A DNA stretch of 64,000 nucleotides, taken from PoT sp049331405 (GTDB lineage Bacteria; Planctomycetota; Planctomycetia; Isosphaerales; Isosphaeraceae). The notes below the pieces were generated by a model that saw nothing but the letters and a program-made list of their open reading frames with translations, was not told the origin of the DNA and made no database searches. Each line of letters begins with the position of its first letter. Position 1 is the first letter of the stretch. Positions 52,023 through 61,253 of the stretch are shown one piece after another. A program made the position numbers and the translations under genes. The stretch covers positions 6,758,001 to 6,822,000 of the forward strand of contig NZ_CP186274.1 in NCBI RefSeq assembly GCF_049331405.1, given 5' to 3'.

Positions 52023-54260
52023 TCAGGCGCTCTCGCGGTGGAAGTGGATCTCGTGCAGTCGGCGGTAGAGAGGCGAGTTGCGGCGCAGCTCGCTGTCTGT
52101 GCCGACGGCCTCGATGCGGCCGGCGTTCATCAGGACGATCCGGTCGGCGAACTGGAGCGAGCCGAGGCTATGGGTGATGAGGAAGGTCGTCCGGTTCCGG
52201 GCGAATTCCTCGATCGCCTTGCGGATCAGGGCCTCGTCCTGGATGTCGACGGCGCTCGTGGCCTCGTCGAGGATCAGGATCGCCGGGTCGCGGAGCATGG
52301 CACGGGCCAGGGCGATCCTCTGCCGCTGACCGCCCGAGAGACCCAGGCCCCGCTCGCCGATGACCGTGTCGTAGCCGTTGGGCAGCGACATGATGAATTG
52401 GTGGGCGTACGACCGCTTGGCGACCGCTATGATCGCCTCGCGAGAGGCCCCGCGCTGGCCGTAAGCGATGTTGTTGGCGATCGTGTCCTCGAAGAGGACC
52501 GTCTCCTGGATCACGATGCCGATCTGCTCGCGAAGGCTGCGGAGCTGGATGTCGCGAAGGTCGTGGCCGTCGATCCGGATCGAGCCCGACTGCACCTCCC
52601 AGAACCGCGGGATGAGGTTCATCAGGGTCGACTTGCCGCAGCCGTTGGGTCCGACGAGCGCGATCATCTCGCCGTGGCGGACGGTGAGATTGATGCCGCG
52701 GAGGACGGGGTCGCGGCCGTTATAGCCGAAGACGACCTGGTCGAACTCGACGGTGTGGCTATGTCGCGGGAGTCGCTTGACGCCGGCGCGGTCGGCCACC
52801 TGCGGCTGGCGATCCATCAGGGCACAGATGCGGTCGGCGGCCGCCGCGGCTCGCTGGATTCGCGAGTGGACGTTCGCCAGCTTGCGGACGGGGTCGGAGA
52901 TACCGGCGAGCACCGCGTAGAGGGCGAGAAGATCTTCGATGGCCATGCGCTGGGAGGCCAGCTGGAGCTTGAACCGGCCCAGTGACAGGAAGATGGTGTC
53001 ATTGAGCACCAGGTACGACCCGGACAGCAAGGCGATGAAGACCGTCGTCAAGGCGAGGAACTCGAGGACCGGATCCGAGAGGGCGTCGATCGTGGCGACC
53101 TTGACGCTCTTCTTGTAGAGGCTCTTGGTCTCGAGGAAGAAGCGACGGCGTTCGCGACGCTCCATCGTGTAGGCCTTGACGACGACGATCCCCTGGAAGG
53201 ATTCCTGGAGGATCTTGTAGATCGTCGACATGCTCTCGAGCGACCGGCGGACGGCACGCTTCATGATCTGGCCGGCCCGCTTGGCGGTCATGGCCGAGAC
53301 CGGGACCAGCACCAATGCGAGGAAGGTGAGACGCCAGTTGAGATAAATGGCGATCGACAAACAGCTGATGATCCGGAGCGGCTCGCGGATCACCTTGCTG
53401 AAGAGTGTATTGAGCCCCTGGCCCACCGAGTCCATGTCGTTGGTGAACCGCGAGATCAACTCGGCCGACCCCTGCTCGCCGAAGCTCGAGAGGTCCAGGG
53501 CCATCGTCCTGCGATAGAAGTGATTTCGCAGGTCGAAGAGCGTGAGCTGCATCACGTCGGCGACGAGCACTTCCTGGAGGAAGAGGAAGATGCCCTTGAG
53601 CGTCACGCCGACCATGACCACGCCGAGCAGCAAGACCAGCGTCTGGAACCCATGATCCGGCAGGTACTTGTTGACCGTCGGCTGGATCCAGAGGTAGCGC
53701 TTGTGCCACCAGGTCGCCTTGCTCTTTTCCGCGGCCAGGGAGGCGCGTCGGGCCTCGATCGTGACCGGGAGCTGCTTGTGCTCGATGTCCTCGAAGAGGA
53801 TCTTCAGCTCGTCGCAGCGGGCCTGGGCGATCGCCTCGTCTCGCCTCGCCAGGGGGAGGTCGAACTGGTCCTTCACCTTGGCCTTGTCGGCGCCGTTGAG
53901 GAGCGGAATATCCACCTTCTGGGCGATGCTCTCCGCGAACCTGTGCTTCTCCTCGGCCGCCTCGTGGACGTCGACGAATCGGCTCTTGAGCCGCTCATCG
54001 CGAGGGTTGCCCACCTTGTCGACGAAGTCGACCTCACCGAGGCGGGCGTCGCACTTGCGTATGATCAAGTCCTGGGATGCGATCTCGACCGCGACCCATT
54101 TCTTGCAGTTCTCGTTGTAGAAGAGGATCTTGAGGAGCGGCAGGACCGTGGCGATGTCGCCGGCGTAGAGCAGCGCGACCAGGAGGGCGCAGCAGAGAGA
54201 GAGCCCGAACCGAAGCCGATAAGGCCAGGCGAACCGCACGAGACGGGCAAAGTTCTTCAT
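52023..54260 (-). CDS. ABC exporter (fused permease and ATPase) with large N-terminal insertion
   Basis: A 745-residue type IV (MsbA-like) half-transporter. The nucleotide-binding domain has Walker A GPNGCGKST near 537, signature LSGGQRQRIALARAM near 641, Walker B LILDEATSAVD near 661 and switch His in LITHSLGSL. The permease has the usual helices from about residue 205 on. Between the first helix (about 17-37) and the second lies an unusual insert of about 165 mostly charged residues (38-203), probably extracytoplasmic. It likely exports a lipid-linked glycan or lipid. It is divergent from a glycosyltransferase gene. Start ATG 54260 has a weak Shine-Dalgarno. Confidence 0.88.
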   Translation of the reverse strand: MKNFARLVRFAWPYRLRFGLSLCCALLVALLYAGDIATVLPLLKILFYNENCKKWVAVEIASQDLIIRKCDARLGEVDFVDKVGNPRDERLKSRFVDVHEAAEEKHRFAESIAQKVDIPLLNGADKAKVKDQFDLPLARRDEAIAQARCDELKILFEDIEHKQLPVTIEARRASLAAEKSKATWWHKRYLWIQPTVNKYLPDHGFQTLVLLLGVVMVGVTLKGIFLFLQEVLVADVMQLTLFDLRNHFYRRTMALDLSSFGEQGSAELISRFTNDMDSVGQGLNTLFSKVIREPLRIISCLSIAIYLNWRLTFLALVLVPVSAMTAKRAGQIMKRAVRRSLESMSTIYKILQESFQGIVVVKAYTMERRERRRFFLETKSLYKKSVKVATIDALSDPVLEFLALTTVFIALLSGSYLVLNDTIFLSLGRFKLQLASQRMAIEDLLALYAVLAGISDPVRKLANVHSRIQRAAAAADRICALMDRQPQVADRAGVKRLPRHSHTVEFDQVVFGYNGRDPVLRGINLTVRHGEMIALVGPNGCGKSTLMNLIPRFWEVQSGSIRIDGHDLRDIQLRSLREQIGIVIQETVLFEDTIANNIAYGQRGASREAIIAVAKRSYAHQFIMSLPNGYDTVIGERGLGLSGGQRQRIALARAMLRDPAILILDEATSAVDIQDEALIRKAIEEFARNRTTFLITHSLGSLQFADRIVLMNAGRIEAVGTDSELRRNSPLYRRLHEIHFHRESA

Positions 54261-54429
54261 GGTTGGCGAGCGCCCAAGACGTGTTTACCCAAAAGCGTCC
54301 TTGCCATTCCCCAGGCGCCTCGACGACGCACCGAGAGATTGGGCTCGCGAGGATGTACCACGAGTCCAAAACCTTGGCAATGCGAGTCTGGGAACACGTC
54401 GAGCGTTGGTTCCTTCAAAATATTCGGGC

Positions 54430-54458
54430 TTGGAAAACCCGTGAATCGGGGCTAAGAT
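54430..54458 (+). promoter_or_regulatory. Promoter candidate for the GT/kinase/DUF1570 operon
   Basis: TTGGAA (54430-54435), a 17-bp spacer and TAAGAT (54453-54458) match sigma-70 boxes four of six each. ATG 54519 lies about 55 bp after the expected start site. Confidence 0.4.
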
Positions 54459-54518
54459 CCCGTTCGCGATGGTCTCGGAATACTCCGGACGACCGATTCA
54501 ACCGTCAGGGAGGACGGG

Positions 54519-55619
54519 ATGAAGGTACTCGCGCTCGTCGATGCGCCCGACCACGTATGCTGTCGTTACCGAATCCGAGCGTTCGAGCCCGCCCTCGACC
54601 AAGCTGGATGCCAGTTGGCCCTGCGCGGCCTGGCACGCGGTGCCTGGGCCAGGTGGTCGCAGTTCCGCCAGGCCTCTGAATACGATGCGGTGATCCTTCA
54701 GCGTAAGCTGCTGCCGGGGTGGCAGCTCAGTGCGCTGCGGAAACGAGCCCGCCATCTAGTTTTCGACTTCGACGACGCCGTCCTTTACCGCGATTCTTAT
54801 GACAGCCGGGGTCCGCACTTCCCCCGGAGGACTCGCCGGTTCGCCCAGACGGTCCAGATGGTCGACACGGTGATCGCCGGGAACGACTTCCTGGCGGACC
54901 GCGCCCTCCGCGCGGGGGCGAGGCTCGAGCAGGTCCGGGTCATTCCAACCTGTGTCGATGCCACGAGATATGTCTCGCGATCGGGCCCCGGCTCGAATCC
55001 AGGGGGCCTGGATCTGGTCTGGATCGGCTCGTCGAGCACGCTGCAAGGGCTCGAACAGCGCAGGACCCTCTGGGAACGGATTGGCCGGGAGCTTCCGGGC
55101 GTCCGACTTCGCCTCATCTGCGACCGATTCCCCGAATTCGGTTCGCTGCCCATCGTCCCCGTCCCCTGGGAAGAGCGGACGGAGGCGGAGGCCCTCGCCT
55201 CGGGGGATGTCGGGGTGAGTTGGATCCCCGACGACCTCTGGAGCCGGGGCAAGTGTGGGCTCAAGGTCGTGCAGTACCAGGCGGCGGGACTGCCGGTCCT
55301 CACCAACCCGGTCGGCGTCCACGTGCAGATGGTCGTACCCGGGAGGACGGGCTTCCTCGCCGAGACGGACGACGAGTGGGTGGCCGCGATCCGGTCGTTG
55401 CTCGAGGATCCGGGCGCTCGACAGCGGATGGGGATTGAGGCGAGGGCCTCGTTCGAGGCGAGTTATTCGGTCGATGCCTGGTCGGCACGGTTCGTAGAGA
55501 CGGTCAAGGGTGATGGGCTCTGGTCCAGGGCCCGGAAAGACGTCGGGGCGGGGTCAGGCTCGGCGCATCCCCACGAGCGGGATCGTGGGAAGCGGCCATC
55601 CTCCCCTATCTCAGGTTGA
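54519..55619 (+). CDS. Glycosyltransferase (GT-B, GT4-like)
   Basis: A 366-residue GT-B protein. The N-terminus MKVLALVDAPDHVCCRYRIR and LVFDFDDAVLYRDS near residue 80 are features of a GT4-like group in which an FDxDD segment follows the first Rossmann fold. The donor region has LVWIGSSSTLQGLE near 166 and KCGLKVVQYQAAGLPVLTNPVG near 250, with the conserved acidic position replaced by Gln. It probably adds a sugar to an envelope glycan exported by the divergent ABC transporter. GGGAGG lies 6 nt before ATG 54519. The last 35 residues are basic and low complexity. Confidence 0.8.
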   Translation: MKVLALVDAPDHVCCRYRIRAFEPALDQAGCQLALRGLARGAWARWSQFRQASEYDAVILQRKLLPGWQLSALRKRARHLVFDFDDAVLYRDSYDSRGPHFPRRTRRFAQTVQMVDTVIAGNDFLADRALRAGARLEQVRVIPTCVDATRYVSRSGPGSNPGGLDLVWIGSSSTLQGLEQRRTLWERIGRELPGVRLRLICDRFPEFGSLPIVPVPWEERTEAEALASGDVGVSWIPDDLWSRGKCGLKVVQYQAAGLPVLTNPVGVHVQMVVPGRTGFLAETDDEWVAAIRSLLEDPGARQRMGIEARASFEASYSVDAWSARFVETVKGDGLWSRARKDVGAGSGSAHPHERDRGKRPSSPISG

Positions 55620-55693
55620 TCTTCGGATTCCGAGACGCGACGGACACCCTCGTCGGGCGGATCGGGAATCAGCGGCTTCGTCAAGGCGGACGA

Positions 55694-57469
55694 ATGAGTT
55701 GGCTCTTTAAGAAGATTGCACAACCCGATACGTCTGAGCGACTCTTCGAGGCCCCGCACTGGACCTGGAGCCAGGCCGGTGACGTGGGCTGGTGGGTGCG
55801 CGCGGAGTGGGGGCAGACCCTCGTCGGGCCGAGGGGCCTGCGCCTCGACGAGTGGCGGCGGAATGGCCAGCTCACGGTCGTGAAGACGGGGCCGCACCGG
55901 ATCGTCTATCGCGCCGAGCTCCCCGAAGGGGCGATCTTCGTCAAGCACTTCCTCGTCCCCGGCCTGCGGTCCAAGATCCGCCAGTGGTTCCGCCGCGGCA
56001 AAGGGCGCAACGAGGGCCGGCGGACTCGCTACCTCGACCAGATCGGCGTCCCCACGATCACGCCGATCGCCCTGGGAGAGCAGCGCAAGCGGTTCTTCCT
56101 GCTCGAGAACTACCTCGTCACGCATGCGATCCCCGAGACGATCCCCCTCGACGAGTTCGTCGAGCGCCGGCTCGCCGACTGGCCGCTCGAGCGGCAGGCC
56201 CGGATCCGCCAGTCACTGGCCGAGGCCCTCGGCGTGATGACGGCCCGGCTGCACAACGCGGGCTTCGTGCATCAGGACTTCCACCCCGGGAATATCCTGG
56301 TGCGGATGGCCGCCGGCGATCGCCCCGAGCTTGCGATGATCGACCTCGACGCCCTCCGCGTCTGCCGGCCGTTGAGCTGGTCCGAGGCGCAACTCAATCT
56401 CGCGCTCTTGAATCATTACTTCTGGTTGCGTTGCGGCCGGTCGGATCGCCACCGCTTCCTCAAGACGTACCTCGACGCGAGGGACGGCACGACCCCCGAA
56501 CCGGGCAAGTTCGCCCGAGGCATCGAGTCGGCCACCCGTGCCTGGGCCGAGCGGCTCTGGAGGCGATGGGGGCGTCGCTGCCGAGGGAGCAACAAGTACT
56601 TCGAGCGCTATCGACGGGCCCGATCCTGGTCGGTCGCCTCGAGGGACCTCGACGCTTCGGTGATGGCCAGGCTCCTCGCCGATCCGGATGCCCCCTTCAA
56701 CGACGAGGGGACGGTCATGCTTAAGCAGTCTCGGACGACGACGGTCGCCGAGACGACATTGATGGTCAAGGGTGTGCCGACGCGCGTGATCTACAAGCGG
56801 TTCAATCGCCGGGCCTGGATCGACCCGCTGCTGACCTGGTTCCGCCCCTCGCGAGCCTGGCAGTCGTGGCAGGCTGGTCAGCACCTGGCGAGCCGGGCGA
56901 TCCCCACGCCCCGCAACCTGGCGTTCATCGCACGCTTGCGGCCGTTCCTGCGCGATCCGCTCTTCTGGTACCTGCCCCACGAGACGTACCTGATCACGGT
57001 CAAAGAAACGCAGGCGATGACGCTGAGCGACTACGTCCACGGGTATCTGACCGGGCTCGACCCCGAGACGCGCCGGGCCCGGATCCGCTACCTCACGCTG
57101 GCCCTGGCCCGGTTCCTGCGGGTGCTCCACGATCGCTCGCTCTCGGACCGCGACCTCAAGGCCTCGAACCTCCTGGTCCTGGGCGATCCCGACTCGGACG
57201 ACTTGCAGTTGAGCGTGATCGACCTGGTCGGCGTCCGGCTCATCCACCCACTGCCGCAACATCGCCGGATCCAGAACCTCTCGCGCTTGAATTTGAGCCT
57301 GGCGGATGTCCCGGGGCGGACCCGGACTGACGCCCTCCAGTTCCTCCGTACGTATCTCACCTGGGGGCTGTCGCCCCGCAACGACTGGAAAGGGCTCTGG
57401 CGTAAGATCGCCGAGACGAGCCGGACCAAGCGCGAGAAGAATCAGCGCAGGGGACGTGCCTTGAGTTGA
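55694..57469 (+). CDS. Protein with two tandem LPS-kinase-like (WaaP/KdkA-type) domains
   Basis: A 591-residue soluble protein with two protein-kinase-like domains in tandem. Domain 1 (about 45-290) has the ATP Lys in IFVKHF near 81, catalytic loop HQDFHPGNIL near 192-201 and metal Asp in MIDLDA near 216. Domain 2 (about 345-580) has VIYKRF near 366, SDRDLKASNLLV near 483-494 and VIDLVG near 506. Both keep Lys, loop Asp/Asn and DFG-like Asp, so both may be active. Relatives phosphorylate LPS sugars such as heptose or Kdo. The ATG at 55694 is preferred; an earlier TTG (55616) overlaps the previous stop but lacks a site. It lies 74 bp after the GT gene. Confidence 0.8.
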   Translation: MSWLFKKIAQPDTSERLFEAPHWTWSQAGDVGWWVRAEWGQTLVGPRGLRLDEWRRNGQLTVVKTGPHRIVYRAELPEGAIFVKHFLVPGLRSKIRQWFRRGKGRNEGRRTRYLDQIGVPTITPIALGEQRKRFFLLENYLVTHAIPETIPLDEFVERRLADWPLERQARIRQSLAEALGVMTARLHNAGFVHQDFHPGNILVRMAAGDRPELAMIDLDALRVCRPLSWSEAQLNLALLNHYFWLRCGRSDRHRFLKTYLDARDGTTPEPGKFARGIESATRAWAERLWRRWGRRCRGSNKYFERYRRARSWSVASRDLDASVMARLLADPDAPFNDEGTVMLKQSRTTTVAETTLMVKGVPTRVIYKRFNRRAWIDPLLTWFRPSRAWQSWQAGQHLASRAIPTPRNLAFIARLRPFLRDPLFWYLPHETYLITVKETQAMTLSDYVHGYLTGLDPETRRARIRYLTLALARFLRVLHDRSLSDRDLKASNLLVLGDPDSDDLQLSVIDLVGVRLIHPLPQHRRIQNLSRLNLSLADVPGRTRTDALQFLRTYLTWGLSPRNDWKGLWRKIAETSRTKREKNQRRGRALS

Positions 57470-57535
57470 CCCTGAGCCGTTATCGCGACGACACCCTTGG
57501 AATTCACCCGAACCGACCCAATCGCCGAGGCCCCG

Positions 57536-58525
57536 ATGATGCAGGAGACACGACCAGACCGACTCCTCCGGATCGTCACCCTCTGCCTCGTGTTGCCCCT
57601 GGCGACCCTGGGGATCGGCGGGTGTGCGACCATCGGCGGCGAACAAGGGCAGGCCCTCGTCCCCACCAAGTACCGGACCCAGACGGGCCCCTACGCGGTC
57701 TACTCCAACTTCCCGATCCCCAGCGACGCCCCCGCGATCCGGAGCCTGCAATCGCTCGAGAGCGACATCGCCTCTCGCCTGGGGATTCATGTCGAGTCCG
57801 AGCAGCCGCCGGTCGAGGTCTACATCCTCAACGACCGCCAGAGTTTTGCTCATTTCCTCCAATTCTATTATCCCGACCTGCCTCCCCGTCGAGCCTTCTT
57901 CATCGCGCAGGGGACGCAACGGGTTGTGTTCACATTCATGGGCGAGCGACTCGAGGAAGACCTGCGTCACGAGGCGACCCACGCCCTCCTGAACGTCGTC
58001 TACGGCGACCTGCCGCTCTGGCTCGACGAAGGGCTGGCGGAATACTTCGAGGGGCCGACCGGACGCCAGGGGGTGAATGCCGAGCACCTGGCCAAGCTGC
58101 CGCATGACCTCGCCGCCGGCTGGAGCCCGAACCTCGCGAACCTCGAGTCGCTCAAGACCGTTCGCGAGATGACCCCCAGGGACTATCGCGAGTCCTGGGC
58201 CTGGGTCCACTACCTACTGAACGACTCGAAGCCCGGCAGCAAGGCGCTCTTCGCGTACCTCAACGACCTCTCCCGCGACCCGAACGCGGCCCCCCTGTCT
58301 TCCCGGCTCAAGGGCGTGGAGCCGACCTCGCCTCGGAGCCTGGTCGCGCACATCGATCAGGTCCGAGCCCAGCCGCTGGTCGCGACCCCCGCGACACCCA
58401 GGGCGAGGACGGTCAGCGCGGATTCGACCGTGCGGCTCCAGGATAACAACACCCTGGAGCCGTCGCGGACGGTGGCCCCTCGCCGAGGGCTTGTCGCCTG
58501 GTTCAAGGGGATCTTCGGCCAGTGA
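57536..58525 (+). CDS. DUF1570 lipoprotein with gluzincin-type HExxH site
   Basis: A 329-residue protein. The signal peptide ends with lipobox-like IGGC near residue 32, so it is probably lipid-anchored. The DUF1570 core has RHEATHALLN with HExxH at 145-149 and LPLWLDEGLAEYFEG near 157-171, supplying the third zinc ligand Glu as in gluzincins. A proline- and arginine-rich tail ends the protein. It may be an envelope peptidase or an inactive relative. ATG 57536 (or 57539) follows CGAGG. It is the third gene of a plus-strand group after the GT and tandem-kinase genes, and its stop is 16 bp from a convergent gene. Confidence 0.8.
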   Translation: MMQETRPDRLLRIVTLCLVLPLATLGIGGCATIGGEQGQALVPTKYRTQTGPYAVYSNFPIPSDAPAIRSLQSLESDIASRLGIHVESEQPPVEVYILNDRQSFAHFLQFYYPDLPPRRAFFIAQGTQRVVFTFMGERLEEDLRHEATHALLNVVYGDLPLWLDEGLAEYFEGPTGRQGVNAEHLAKLPHDLAAGWSPNLANLESLKTVREMTPRDYRESWAWVHYLLNDSKPGSKALFAYLNDLSRDPNAAPLSSRLKGVEPTSPRSLVAHIDQVRAQPLVATPATPRARTVSADSTVRLQDNNTLEPSRTVAPRRGLVAWFKGIFGQ

Positions 58526-58541
58526 GAGCGGCCCCTCGCGA

Positions 58542-58907
58542 TCAACCCTTGGTCTTGATGGGGAGTTGATTGATCTTGGATGCGAGGATGAAGTCGTTTT
58601 CCGAGAGCCCGCCGATGGCGTGCGTGCTGATCTCGACCGTGACTTTGCGGTAGCCTTCGAGGTGAAGGTCGGGGTGGTGCCCTTCCTTCTCGGCGAGCTC
58701 GGCGATCGCGTTAAAGAACTCGATCGCGGCGACGAAGTTCTTCGCCGTCCACTTGCGTCGGATGCTGCGGCCCTCGTCGGCGAGCTCCCAGCCCTCGACG
58801 CTCGCGAGCAAGGCGTTGGCCCGATCGCTCGAGAGCTGTTCGACCCCGCCCTCGCAGGGGACGCAGTGCTTCCGGACCAGTTCTTCGGCGGTCGGGGTGC
58901 TGCTCAT
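58542..58907 (-). CDS. Pterin-4a-carbinolamine dehydratase (4a-hydroxytetrahydrobiopterin dehydratase)
   Basis: A 121-residue protein with the PCD signature GHHPDLHLEGYRKVTVEIST near residues 76-95 (catalytic His residues) and IGGLSENDFILASKI at the end. It dehydrates 4a-hydroxytetrahydropterin during pterin-dependent hydroxylation, or supports molybdopterin chemistry. A 20-residue N-terminal extension carries two Cys (KHCVPCEGG), which is common in this family. GGAGGAGG 5 nt before ATG 58907 fixes the start. It is the last gene of the minus-strand group with panB, 38 bp after it. No hydroxylase gene is nearby. Confidence 0.92.
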   Translation of the reverse strand: MSSTPTAEELVRKHCVPCEGGVEQLSSDRANALLASVEGWELADEGRSIRRKWTAKNFVAAIEFFNAIAELAEKEGHHPDLHLEGYRKVTVEISTHAIGGLSENDFILASKINQLPIKTKG

Positions 58908-58945
58908 GGTGTCCTCCTCCGGCCCGGCCTCGCGGGTCGGGTCGG

Positions 58946-59746
58946 CTAGTGGAAGCTCTCTTGTTCGTTCGGGAATGCGCCCGAGGCGACGTCGGAGACG
59001 TACTGCGAGGCGGCCTTCCGCACGGCGTCGCCGAGGTCGGCGTAGCGCCTGACGAACTTGGGCCGGAACCCCTGGAAGAGGCCGAGCAGGTCGGGCGTGA
59101 CGAGGACCTGGCCGTCGCAGTGCGGCCCGGCCCCGATGCCGATCGTCACGATCGAGAGCTCCTTGGTGATCCGCTCGGCGACCTCCGTGGGGATGCACTC
59201 GAGCACGAGGGCGAAGGCCCCCGCGTCGGCCACGGCATGGGCGTCGGCGATGATCTCGTCGATGTCTCGCTGGACCTTGAAGCCGCCGAGACGCCTGACC
59301 GATTGGGGCGTGAGCCCGACGTGCCCCACGACCGGGACGTCGGCCTCGACGAGGGCGCGGATGGTCGCGGCCGAGCGCCTGCCCCCTTCGAGCTTGACCG
59401 CGCGGCACTCCGTCTCCTTGAGGAACCGGCCGGCCGAGAGGATCGCCTGCTCGGTCGATGCCTGGTAGCTCAGATAAGGCATGTCGGCGACGACCATGGC
59501 ACGCTGGGCCGCCCTGGCGACCATCTCGACGTGATAGACCATCTGGTCCATCGTCACGCCCAGGGTCGTGCTGCGCCCCTGCACGACCATGCCGAGGGTG
59601 TCCCCCACCAGCAGGCAATCGACGCCGGACTCGTCCAGAAGGCGGGCGGTCGGGTAGTCGTAGGCGGTCAGCATGCTGACCTTGCGACCTTCGTGCTTCC
59701 AGCGGGCGAAGTCGGGGGGAGTGACGGGAGTCTCAACGCGTGCCAT
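58946..59746 (-). CDS. panB: 3-Methyl-2-oxobutanoate hydroxymethyltransferase (pantothenate synthesis)
   Basis: A 266-residue TIM-barrel enzyme that transfers a hydroxymethyl group from 5,10-methylene-THF to 2-oxoisovalerate, the first committed step toward pantothenate and CoA. Family motifs are clear: MLTAYDYPTARLLDESG near residue 25, LVGDTLGMVVQG near 46-57 (metal Asp), VKLEGG near 117, PVVGHVGLTPQSV near 136, LVLECIPTEVAE near 180 (catalytic Glu) and IGIGAGPHCDGQVLV near 200. Length is normal. It overlaps the upstream GT-C gene by 14 bp. No panC or panD is nearby. Confidence 0.95.
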   Translation of the reverse strand: MARVETPVTPPDFARWKHEGRKVSMLTAYDYPTARLLDESGVDCLLVGDTLGMVVQGRSTTLGVTMDQMVYHVEMVARAAQRAMVVADMPYLSYQASTEQAILSAGRFLKETECRAVKLEGGRRSAATIRALVEADVPVVGHVGLTPQSVRRLGGFKVQRDIDEIIADAHAVADAGAFALVLECIPTEVAERITKELSIVTIGIGAGPHCDGQVLVTPDLLGLFQGFRPKFVRRYADLGDAVRKAASQYVSDVASGAFPNEQESFH

Positions 59747-61253
59747 CCGGCGCTTCCTCGGTAACGGCCAGATCCGCCAGCAAAACGCCTGGTCGGTCTA
59801 CTAGAACTTTGTATCGCCCCATGATCGCATCGTGCAACCCCCGACGGGCGGGGTCATCCGGCCTGACATCCCCGAAGTACCTGGCCCCCTTGCTCTTGTA
59901 GAACGCGACGAGCTCCAAGGGATCGCGCCGATCGAGCGTCCCGCCCCACTCGCCGGCCGCGCGCCAGGCTGCCTCTCCCGTGAGTTCGAGCCGGCATCCT
60001 CGGCGGTCGGCCTCGAAGAGAAGGGCTTCGGGGGCGACGACCAGCGCATCCTCGGGGACGTGTTCCTGGATAACCCGGGCGGCCTCGCGGATCGACGTCC
60101 ACTCGGGGGGCGTCCGCCATGTCGAGCGTGCCTGGAAGATCGAGAAGAGGAGGAAGGTGAGCCCCGCCGCGATTCCCAGGCACCGTTGCCAACGGCCCAA
60201 GGCGACGATCGAACGGCCGATGACCACCGCCATGACGGGGGCGAGCATCATCCAGTAGTATTCGTGGTGGAGCTTCGCGGCCAGGATTCCCAGGGTGAGC
60301 AGAACCGCCGCCGTCCAGGCCCGCCAGAACGGGTCGAGCCCCCTGACAATCACGACCCCGGCCGCTCCCAGGAGGAACCCGACCGGCGTGAAGGCGCGGA
60401 GACATAAGAACCTGGCGATGAGGTTCCAGGTCGAGGCTTCGAAGAGGGCCGTCGGGATCAGCACGCGCATCCAGATGGCTCGATTATCGGCCGAGGCCCG
60501 CGAGCCTCCCCCCTGCCCGATCGCGAAGGCCACGTAGCCATACCAGAGCAAGGCGGGGATGAGCAGGAGGCCGAGTGCGGCCAGTTTGCCCAGTATGGGC
60601 CATGCGGTTCTTGCTTGAGTCTGCTCCCCAGCCTCGGGGGATGCTACCGTGTCATGTCCTCGCAGGAAAAGCAGAGGAATCAGCATCGCCGCCCAGACGA
60701 CCTTGAGCGAGAGACCGAGCGCCAGCAGGATCGCCGCCGGGATGATCCAGGCCCGGCCTTCCCCGTGCTCTCGATGATCCCAGCAGCGGAAGCCGGCCAG
60801 GAAGCATCCGACCATGAGGGCGTCGGGCTGGAACGACCTCCCGTAGCGCAGGTTCAGCGGGAAGATCGCGAACGCCGCCAGGGCCACTAAGGCGACCAGG
60901 TCGCCGTCGCGTCGACGCGCGAGCCCGAAAAGTCCCCAGGCCCCCAGCGTCATGGCGAGGGCTGAGACGAGGCGCCCCGCGGGCTCGAGTGGCAATCCCA
61001 TGAGTCGTCGAAAGGCGACGACGGCCTGCGCGTAGATGGGGGGCTCGACCCAGAAGTGATTCGGGAACGGAGCCGTGTCGAGCCGGGGGTTCAGGAATCC
61101 CGAGCCTCGATCCAGGTTCCTCGCCACCATCGCCGTGGGGATCTGCCGACCGACGTAGTTCTCCACGATCGGCTGCCCCCAGCCGAGGGCGCGTAGACCG
61201 AAGGTCGCCAGCAGCAGGAGTGAGAGCCAGAGCCAGGCCGGGAAAAATCTCAG
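59733..61253 (-). CDS. GT-C type (ArnT/PMT-like) membrane glycosyltransferase, probable CTG start
   Basis: A 506-residue polytopic protein (about ten helices) of the dolichyl-phosphate-mannose/ArnT-like class. The first helix is followed by PIVENYVGRQIPTAMVARNL near residues 28-47, where an acidic residue acts as base in relatives, and by FWVEPPIYAQ near 67-76. The C-terminal soluble domain includes ALVVAPEALLFEADRRGC. It probably uses a polyprenyl-phosphate sugar donor. The GTG at 61166 would remove the first helix. An upstream in-frame CTG (61253-61251) lies 6 nt after a perfect AGGAGG (61265-61260), and no ATG, GTG or TTG is in frame before the TAA at about 61257. It is the first gene before panB. 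Confidence 0.8.
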   Translation of the reverse strand: MRFFPAWLWLSLLLLATFGLRALGWGQPIVENYVGRQIPTAMVARNLDRGSGFLNPRLDTAPFPNHFWVEPPIYAQAVVAFRRLMGLPLEPAGRLVSALAMTLGAWGLFGLARRRDGDLVALVALAAFAIFPLNLRYGRSFQPDALMVGCFLAGFRCWDHREHGEGRAWIIPAAILLALGLSLKVVWAAMLIPLLFLRGHDTVASPEAGEQTQARTAWPILGKLAALGLLLIPALLWYGYVAFAIGQGGGSRASADNRAIWMRVLIPTALFEASTWNLIARFLCLRAFTPVGFLLGAAGVVIVRGLDPFWRAWTAAVLLTLGILAAKLHHEYYWMMLAPVMAVVIGRSIVALGRWQRCLGIAAGLTFLLFSIFQARSTWRTPPEWTSIREAARVIQEHVPEDALVVAPEALLFEADRRGCRLELTGEAAWRAAGEWGGTLDRRDPLELVAFYKSKGARYFGDVRPDDPARRGLHDAIMGRYKVLVDRPGVLLADLAVTEEAPDGTR

